Shown here piece by piece: positions 26,575 through 32,438 of a stretch of DNA of 32,438 nt. Under the pieces are notes generated by a model. It did not search any database. It worked only from the letters and a program-made list of their open reading frames with translations, and was not told the DNA's origin. Origin of the DNA: Thermoleophilia bacterium (GTDB lineage Bacteria > Actinomycetota > Thermoleophilia > Gaiellales > Gaiellaceae); the NCBI GenBank assembly GCA_025923055.1, contig JAICGP010000005.1, forward strand, positions 1-32,438. The letters run 5' to 3'. Both the position numbers and the translations under genes were made by a program. The stretch's first letter is position 1, and each line of letters starts with the position of its first letter.

Positions 26575-28373
26575 GTCCAGAGGCCCAGGAAGGCGTGCGC
26601 GCGCGCCAGGTCGTAGGCCCAGAGAAGCTCGACGACGCCCATGTCGCGGGCCTCGATCCGAGCCGCCAACGCCGCGTAGTCGACCCCGGCGAGCCGGACG
26701 TCCGTGTCGAGGATCCAGCGGCGCAGGCCCTCGTAGTCGGCGGTGCGCAGGGCGAAGTCGTCGAAGAAGGTCTTGTCCTCGCGGTCGAGAATCGCGTCGG
26801 GGAGCCGGCCGCGCACCGCCTCGCGGAGGAGGCTCTTCGGGAGCGCGTTCGGGAACTTGACCTCCGCGGGGAGCGAGAGCACGAACTCCCAGAGGTCGAC
26901 GTCCGCGAGCGGCCGGCGCACGTGGACGCCGTGGTAGGCGGCGCAGATCGCGTCGGCGTCGAACGAGTAGGAGCCCACGCCGACGAGCGGGTCGAGCTGG
27001 TGCTCGAGCCAGCGCCTCCGCGCCGGGCGCGCGAGGTCGGGCCGCTCCCCCGGCCCCCCGGCGGCCGTGCGGTCGACCCAGGGCGGCAGCTGGCGGAAGA
27101 CCTGCGAGCGGCCTCGCAGGCGCAGCCAGGCAAGGCCGAGCCGGGGCGAGACGAGCGAGGGGCCGGCGCGCCGCAGGAGCCGCCGCCAGGAGGCGCCCCG
27201 GGCACGCTGGTCGCGCACCCACGCGAGCGAGGCGCCGACGCGGCCGTGCAGCACGAAGTGCCCGATCAGGTGCTGGCCGAAGGTGAAGACCCACTCCGCC
27301 ATCTCGCCCGAGAGCACGGTGCGGGCCCCGACCTCGCGGGCGAGCCGGTAGTTCTCGGCCAGCTCGGGGATCGACATCGTGTCCACCGGGCCGTCGAGGA
27401 CGTCGACCCAGTGGGCGAGGTCGTCGAGCGGCCGGGACGCGGGCCGGTAGGTGTGGAGCTCCATGCCGAGGAAGTCGACCACCTGCTCGATCCAGCGCGA
27501 CTCGTCGACGGCCGGCAGGTCCGGGTAGACGGAGGAGAGCGCGGGCAGCGGACGGCCCAGCCGCTCGCGGTACTCCGGGGCCGCGAAGGCGGCGATCGTC
27601 GGCGAGTCGATGCCGCCGCTCAGCGACACGACGTCCTCGCCGCTCAGGCTGCGGCGGACGGCCCGCTCGACGACGTCGGCCAGCGCTTCCTCGGCCTCGG
27701 GCAGGGTGAGGCGCGCGGACTCGAGGAGCGGGCGCGGGTCCCAGTAGCGGCGAAACGCCGGCTCCGAGCCCGGCTGGGCGACGGCGGTCGAGGCCCGGGG
27801 GAAGCGGGCGACGCCCCGCAGCATCGTGTGGCGCGAGTCGAAGCGGCCGAAGAACATCGCCTCGACGGAGTCGACGTCCGGCTCACGCGGGATGCCGGCG
27901 CCGGCCGAGACCTGCTTGGCCTCGGTCGCGGCGACGAGCCCGCCGGCGTCCGAGCGGTGGTGGAGCGGCGCGAGGCCGAGGTGATCGCGGAAGAGCCGGA
28001 CGGAGGCGCCGTCCGTCCACGCGCCCGCGAACATGCCGCGCAGGCGCGCCGGCGCGTCGTCGCCCCAGGCCCCGAACGCGGCGAGCACGGTGGCCGCCGG
28101 TCCGTCGGGCTGCACGGGGACGCCGGCTCGTGCGAGCTCCGCCTCGAGCTCCTCCTGGTTGTCGAGGTCGCCCTGGAGGACGACGGCGCCTCCCTCGTTC
28201 TCCGCGAGCCATGCGTCCGCGAACCCGGGCTCGGCGGAGACGCCGAGCGACACGCCGCCCGCCGTCCGTACCGTCAGCTCGCCGCCCCGGTGCGGCGCGG
28301 AACGCAGCGCGCGCTCGACGGCCTCCGCACCGGCGGTCCGGTCCGTCGAGAGGACGACCGCGAGGGAGCCCAC
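26571..28373 (-). CDS. Asparagine synthase-like lasso cyclase
   Basis: VVSLSGGIDSPTIAAFA PP-loop; LFRDHLGLAPLHHR; N-terminus MGS rather than MC, i.e. no glutaminase Cys. Confidence 0.9.
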   Translation of the reverse strand: MGSLAVVLSTDRTAGAEAVERALRSAPHRGGELTVRTAGGVSLGVSAEPGFADAWLAENEGGAVVLQGDLDNQEELEAELARAGVPVQPDGPAATVLAAFGAWGDDAPARLRGMFAGAWTDGASVRLFRDHLGLAPLHHRSDAGGLVAATEAKQVSAGAGIPREPDVDSVEAMFFGRFDSRHTMLRGVARFPRASTAVAQPGSEPAFRRYWDPRPLLESARLTLPEAEEALADVVERAVRRSLSGEDVVSLSGGIDSPTIAAFAAPEYRERLGRPLPALSSVYPDLPAVDESRWIEQVVDFLGMELHTYRPASRPLDDLAHWVDVLDGPVDTMSIPELAENYRLAREVGARTVLSGEMAEWVFTFGQHLIGHFVLHGRVGASLAWVRDQRARGASWRRLLRRAGPSLVSPRLGLAWLRLRGRSQVFRQLPPWVDRTAAGGPGERPDLARPARRRWLEHQLDPLVGVGSYSFDADAICAAYHGVHVRRPLADVDLWEFVLSLPAEVKFPNALPKSLLREAVRGRLPDAILDREDKTFFDDFALRTADYEGLRRWILDTDVRLAGVDYAALAARIEARDMGVVELLWAYDLARAHAFLGLWT

Positions 28374-28374
28374 G

Positions 28375-28647
28375 TCAGCCGGCGAGGAGGTTCCGCTCGC
28401 GCAGGTCGGCGAGGAAGCGCTCCACCTCGCCGTCGAGGTCCTCCGGAGGGTCGAGCAGGTGCTCGCGCAGGTCGGCGACGAGCGCCTCGACGGTCGTGTC
28501 CTCGTCCAGGAGCCCCCAGATCAGCGTGCCGATCTCGTTGAGGCCGTGGTAGGCCCCGGACTCGAGGTGGAGAAGAACGCCGCCCTCGCCGGCGAGCGGG
28601 CGATAGACGACCTGCGGGTTCTTCCGGATCGGCGCGTCGGTCCCCAC
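28375..28647 (-). CDS. PqqD-like RRE protein (lasso B1)
   Basis: VVYRPLAGEGGVLLHLESGAYHGLNEIGTLIWGLLDEDTTVEALVADLREHL. Confidence 0.9.
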   Translation of the reverse strand: MGTDAPIRKNPQVVYRPLAGEGGVLLHLESGAYHGLNEIGTLIWGLLDEDTTVEALVADLREHLLDPPEDLDGEVERFLADLRERNLLAG

Positions 28648-28648
28648 G

Positions 28649-29491
28649 TCAGTACAGCCCCAGCGTGCCCCGGCCGCGCTCCCGGCGCAAGGCCCAGCGG
28701 AATGTGACGATGCCCGCCGTCAGCGAGACCGCGGAGAGCGGGACGAGCACGGCGACCGCGCGGCCGACGCCGTCCCAGCCGGAGCCGGCGAGCAGCGGCT
28801 CACGCATCCCGTCGACGGCGATCGTGATCGGGTTCACCGAGGCGAGCGCCTCGATCCAGCCGGGGAGGAGGTCGAGCGGGAAGAAGGCCCCGGAGAAGAG
28901 GACGAGGATCGACGAGCCGAGGCCGACGAAGCCCGAGCCGCGCCGGAAGGTGAGGGTCGTGCCCGCGCTGGCGACGCCGAGGCCCCAGACGAACGGGATG
29001 AAGGCGAGGAGGACGACCGAGGCGGGCAGCAGCCCGCTCGCATCGAAGTCGAGCCCGAACGCGACCGCGATGACGACGAGGAAGACGGCTGTGCGCAGCG
29101 GGATGTAGATGAGGTCGTAGAGCACCGAGCCGATCTGGATCGTGGTCGGGCTCGTCGGCGTCATCAGGAGGGACTCCAGGGTGCCGGTCAGCTGCTCCTC
29201 CTGCATGCCGCTCGCCACGCGCCCCAGGGCGAGGGCGACGAAGGCGGCCAGGGCGATGCCGACGGCCACGAACTCGAGGTAGGAGACCTGGTCGCCCCCG
29301 AAGGCGGGGAGCTTCGCTGGGTCGACCATGAGGCCGACGAAGTAGAACATGAAGGCCTGGAGGACGAGGCCGAGCCACTCTCCGATGAAGGGGAGCCGGT
29401 AGCTCCAGGCGATCAGGAAGTCGCGCCGCACGAACGCGGCGAGCTTCCGCAGCTCGCTTCCGGGGCCGACGGCGGGCGCCAGCGAGGTCAC
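28649..29491 (-). CDS. ABC-2 type transporter permease
   Basis: FVRRDFLIAWSYRLPFIGEWLGLVLQ, QEEQLTGTLESLLMTPTSP, FSGAFFPLDLLPGWIEALASVNPITIAVDGMR. Confidence 0.9.
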   Translation of the reverse strand: MTSLAPAVGPGSELRKLAAFVRRDFLIAWSYRLPFIGEWLGLVLQAFMFYFVGLMVDPAKLPAFGGDQVSYLEFVAVGIALAAFVALALGRVASGMQEEQLTGTLESLLMTPTSPTTIQIGSVLYDLIYIPLRTAVFLVVIAVAFGLDFDASGLLPASVVLLAFIPFVWGLGVASAGTTLTFRRGSGFVGLGSSILVLFSGAFFPLDLLPGWIEALASVNPITIAVDGMREPLLAGSGWDGVGRAVAVLVPLSAVSLTAGIVTFRWALRRERGRGTLGLY

Positions 29492-30432
29492 TCGCCGCCT
29501 CCGGCGAGGTTGAGGTAGGCGCTCTCGATCTCCGACCGCTCCTCCCGGCACGCGACGACGTCCACGTCGGCGGCCGTCAACGAGGCGAGAACGTCGCCCA
29601 GCACGGCGTCGGCGGCGAGGTGGAGGAGGTAGTGCTCCGCGTCGCCGTCCTCGACGGCCGCGATCGTCGCCCGTCTCCCGATCGCGTCTCGCAGCGCCGG
29701 CTCCAGCTCGCGGCCTGCAGCACGGCCGTTCCGGAGGCGCAGGACGTAGCGGCGGGGCACTGCCACGGCGATCAGGTCCGAGACGCTGCCCGAGAATGCG
29801 ACCTCGCCTGTGCGGAGCAGCGTGACCCGGTCGGCGAAGCCGCGGATCTCCTCGATGCGCTGCGTGGCCCAGACGACGGCGGCTCCGCGGTCGGCGAGGC
29901 CGCGCACGAGCTCGCGCATCGCGGCCGCCGCCTCGGGGTCGAGGTCGTGCGTCGCCTCGTCGATGAGGAGGACGCTCGGCTCGGTGAGGAAGGCGCGGGC
30001 GATGGAGAGGCGCTTCTGCATGCCGTGGGAGTAGAAGCCCGACCGGACGCGCGCCGCCTCCATGAGGCCCACGAGCTCGAGAAGCTCCCAGGCGCGCGCG
30101 GTCGCTTCGCGGCGCGAGAGCCCGTGCAGCCGGCCGAAGAAGACGAGGTTCTCGAGACCGGAGATGCGCAGGTAGAGCGAGCGGTCGCCGGAGGGCACGA
30201 GGCCCATCCGCGCTCGCAGCTCGCGCGGGCAGTCCCACGTGTCGATGCCGAGAACGCGCGCGCTGCCGTCGTCGGGCTTCACGAGCCCCGTGAGGACGCG
30301 GACGAGCGTCGTCTTGCCGGCGCCGTTCGGGCCGAGCAGCGCGACGATCTCGCCCTCGTCGACGACGAGCGACACGTCGGCGAGCGCCACACGGGCCCCG
30401 AAGCGCCTAGAGACGCCGCGAGCCTCGACCAC
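29488..30432 (-). CDS. ABC transporter ATP-binding protein
   Basis: Walker A LLGPNGAGKTTLVRVL, YSHGMQKRLSIARAFLTEPSVLLIDEATHDLDPEA; start uncertain (GTG at 30432). Confidence 0.92.
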   Translation of the reverse strand: MVEARGVSRRFGARVALADVSLVVDEGEIVALLGPNGAGKTTLVRVLTGLVKPDDGSARVLGIDTWDCPRELRARMGLVPSGDRSLYLRISGLENLVFFGRLHGLSRREATARAWELLELVGLMEAARVRSGFYSHGMQKRLSIARAFLTEPSVLLIDEATHDLDPEAAAAMRELVRGLADRGAAVVWATQRIEEIRGFADRVTLLRTGEVAFSGSVSDLIAVAVPRRYVLRLRNGRAAGRELEPALRDAIGRRATIAAVEDGDAEHYLLHLAADAVLGDVLASLTAADVDVVACREERSEIESAYLNLAGGGE

Positions 30433-30460
30433 CGGCCGAGGCTCGTGGAGTTCCCCTGTC

Positions 30461-30492
30461 GAGCCGCGCCGCCGCCTCAGCGGCGCGCGCTC
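30461..30492 (-). promoter_or_regulatory. Strong GC stem-loop between precursor gene and transporter gene
   Basis: Minus strand GAGCGCGCGCCGC-TGAG-GCGGCGGCGCGGCTC, near-complementary arms, 4 nt after precursor stop; no U tract. Confidence 0.55.
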
Positions 30493-30496
30493 GGGA

Positions 30497-30679
30497 CTAG
30501 GAGGGGCAGGAGTACTCGCAGAACTTGTCGAGCTTGCAGATCCGGGTGTCACCCTGCTTGTTCTGATTCGGGTTCGGATCCGGGATGCAGACCGTGATCG
30601 GAATCTGCGCGCGCGCAAACGTGTGCGCGGAGATGGAGCCGTAGTCCGCGATCTGCGGGCTCTCGTATGTGACCCTCAT
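30497..30679 (-). CDS. Lasso-type RiPP precursor peptide (60 aa)
   Basis: MRVTYESPQIADYGSISAHTFARAQIPITVCIPDPNPNQNKQGDTRICKLDKFCEYSCPS; leader fits YxxPx(L/I)xxxGxxxxxT; AAGGA SD upstream of ATG; first gene of the processing/export operon. Confidence 0.8.
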   Translation of the reverse strand: MRVTYESPQIADYGSISAHTFARAQIPITVCIPDPNPNQNKQGDTRICKLDKFCEYSCPS

Positions 30680-30796
30680 ACCTGGCCGTCCTTTTTAGCA
30701 AGGGGTGCTCCGACGGCGCCCCGATGCGCCAATGATGCCCCTTTTCCGAGCCGGGCGCAACTGGCCGTCCGGTCAGGCTCTCGCGCGCGGGCGCGG

Positions 30797-31150
30797 TCAG
30801 CGAAGGCGGGCGAGGAGCGGCCGTGCGGCCTCGCCGACGGCGTAGGCCGCGAACACGCGGGCGACGAAGCGGGTCTCGTGGGGGCGGACGAGGTGCGCGG
30901 CAGTCAGGGCGCCCGCGGCCCAGAGCGAGACGCAATGGGCGCAGGTGAGGAGCTCGCCGACGGCGCGCGAGAGGCCTTCGCCCTTCGGCTGCACCGCGGC
31001 CGTCCCGGCGGCGAACGGGCGCCGCAGGAACACCGTCACCCGGTCCTCGGCGACGACGGAGCCGAGCTTCGCGCTCGCGAGCCCGAGGGCGAGGAGGTCG
31101 AGGGCGGAGACCTGCGGCGCGCCCCGGGCGCGGCTGGCCGCGGCCAGCAC
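30797..31150 (-). CDS. DUF1360-like small membrane protein
   Basis: LLALGLASAKLGSVVAEDRVTVFLRRPFA...ELLTCAHCVSLWAAGALTAAHL; may start upstream (in-frame LSETPYAALSALFWAG). Confidence 0.65.
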   Translation of the reverse strand: MLAAASRARGAPQVSALDLLALGLASAKLGSVVAEDRVTVFLRRPFAAGTAAVQPKGEGLSRAVGELLTCAHCVSLWAAGALTAAHLVRPHETRFVARVFAAYAVGEAARPLLARLR

Positions 31151-31202
31151 GCCCGCCCAGAAGAGTGCCGACAGCGCGGCGTACGGCGTCTCGGACAGCG
31201 TC

Positions 31203-31913
31203 CTAGACCTCGACGACGAGGCCGTCGTGGGCGACGTCCACGCCGTCCGGGACGGGCAGCTCGACCGGACGGTGGGTGAGGAGCACGCGCCCGTCGGCCG
31301 CCGCCAGAGCTTCCTCCACGGAGAGGTGCCCGCGGGGGAGGCCGTCCTTGCCGCCCTCGGCGAGCGTCGCCTCGCAGAGGAAGAGGTCGGCGCCGCGCGC
31401 GAGCGCGGCGAGCTCGGCAGTCGGGCCGGAGTCGCCCGAGTAGGCGAGCGTCCGCCCGTGCGCCGTGACGCGAAACCCGTAGGACGTCAGCGAGTAGTGC
31501 GGCAGGCGGCAGGGCTCCACCTCGAAGCCGGCGGCCTGGAACGGGGTCTCCGAGTCGAACTCACGGAGCTCGAACGCGGAGGCGAACATGCCGTCGTTAC
31601 CCCAGCGCCGGGCAAACTCCTCGAGCTCGGCGCGCCCGCCCGGCGGCAGCCAGAGGGAGCAGTCGATGCGGTGGTCCTGCGGCCCGTAGGCGTTCAGCCA
31701 GGCCCACGGGACGAGGTCGCCCCAGTGGTCGAGGTGGAAGTGCGTGATCGCGATCGCGTGCGGGTAGAGCCGCAGCTCGCGCAAACGCCCCAGCACCCCG
31801 GGCCCGCAGTCGAGGAGGAGCGCGGCGTCCTCCTCCACGAGGTAGCCGGACTGCGCGCTCCCCGGGTTCGGCCACGCGGGCGACGAGCCGATGACGGTGA
31901 GGCGCACGTCCAT
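31203..31913 (-). CDS. MBL-fold metallo-hydrolase
   Basis: [56 protein letters not shown]. Confidence 0.92.
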   Translation of the reverse strand: MDVRLTVIGSSPAWPNPGSAQSGYLVEEDAALLLDCGPGVLGRLRELRLYPHAIAITHFHLDHWGDLVPWAWLNAYGPQDHRIDCSLWLPPGGRAELEEFARRWGNDGMFASAFELREFDSETPFQAAGFEVEPCRLPHYSLTSYGFRVTAHGRTLAYSGDSGPTAELAALARGADLFLCEATLAEGGKDGLPRGHLSVEEALAAADGRVLLTHRPVELPVPDGVDVAHDGLVVEV

Positions 31914-31918
31914 ATACT
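31891..31918 (+). promoter_or_regulatory. Promoter ATGACG-N16-TATACT 8 nt before ATG at 31927
   Basis: Hexamers 31891-31896 and 31913-31918, implying a leaderless or near-leaderless transcript. Confidence 0.5.
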
Positions 31919-31926
31919 GGCGCACG

Positions 31927-32328
31927 ATGACCAGGAAGATCCGGGTCGTGATCGCGAAGCCCGGCCTGGACGGACACGACCGGGGGGCGAAGATCATCGC
32001 GCGGGCGCTGCGCGACGCCGGCATGGAGGTCATCTACACGGGCCTGCACCAGACGCCGGAGCAGATCGTCGAGACGGCGATCCAGGAGGACGCCGACGCC
32101 GTGGGCATCTCGATCCTCTCGGGCGCGCACATGACGCTCGTGCCGCGGATCCTCGCGGGGCTGCGGGAGAACGGCGTCGAGGACGTGCTCGTCGTCGTCG
32201 GCGGCACCATCCCGAAGGACGACGTCGCCGCGCTCAAGGAGCAGGGCGTCGCCGAGGTGTTCACGCCGGGCGCGCCCATGTCCCGGATCGTGGACTTCCT
32301 GAAGGCGAACGTCCCCGTCCAGGCGTAG
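31927..32328 (+). CDS. Cobalamin B12-binding subunit, methylmalonyl-CoA mutase small-subunit type
   Basis: [64 protein letters not shown] (DxHxxG motif). Confidence 0.93.
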   Translation: MTRKIRVVIAKPGLDGHDRGAKIIARALRDAGMEVIYTGLHQTPEQIVETAIQEDADAVGISILSGAHMTLVPRILAGLRENGVEDVLVVVGGTIPKDDVAALKEQGVAEVFTPGAPMSRIVDFLKANVPVQA

Positions 32329-32438
32329 TGGCGATCGGCCTCGAGCGGGAGGGCGGCACGGCGATCGTCACCGTCGACCGTCCCGAGGCGATGAACGCGC
32401 TCGACCTCGAGCACGCGGAACGGCTCCGGGACACCCTC
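32328..32438 (+). CDS. Enoyl-CoA hydratase/isomerase, N-terminal fragment
   Basis: GTG overlapping [40 protein letters not shown]. Confidence 0.88.
   Translation, partial: MAIGLEREGGTAIVTVDRPEAMNALDLEHAERLRDTL

Noticed and set aside
26595-28541. 648-aa plus-strand ORF
   Set aside because: Antisense to the lasso cyclase; no domain motifs
30239-31279. 346-aa plus-strand ORF over the precursor region
   Set aside because: Antisense to ATPase, precursor and DUF1360-like genes; no coherent domain
1-32438. tRNA, rRNA, transposase, integrase or phage genes
   Set aside because: None recognised on reading; no IS-like inverted repeats with transposase motifs seen

Overview
High-GC window with actinobacterial style (many GTG starts, ATGA/GTGA overlaps, TAnnnT-like -10 boxes), perhaps Thermoleophilia-like; taxonomy is inference. 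It holds two accessory blocks flanked by ordinary metabolism (acyl-CoA dehydrogenase at the left edge; MBL hydrolase, B12-binding mutase subunit and enoyl-CoA hydratase at the right). Block 1 (~0.1-22.9 kb) is an exopolysaccharide locus: two alpha/beta hydrolases, beta-helix lipoprotein, methyltransferase, zinc-ribbon + Wzz-like protein, O-antigen ligase/polymerase, ChbG/YdjC deacetylase, phosphodiesterase + ribbon-helix-helix pair, hexapeptide acyltransferase, two GT2s, Wzx-like flippase, sulfotransferase, two adjacent secreted RTX-like proteins built from five copies of a Cys-paired domain, an SRPBCC + beta-helix fusion, FemAB/GNAT-like protein, aldo/keto reductase and a priming sugar transferase. 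Block 2 (~24.2-30.7 kb) is a lasso-peptide-type RiPP cluster: short lasso-leader-like precursor, two-gene ABC exporter, PqqD-like RRE, asparagine-synthase-like cyclase, HPr-kinase-like protein, transglutaminase-like B2 protease, and a divergent nucleotidyltransferase. The precursor is atypical: Cys-rich, no clear Thr(-2)/Gly(+1) cleavage site, C-terminal Ser. It is the best candidate for an undescribed product.
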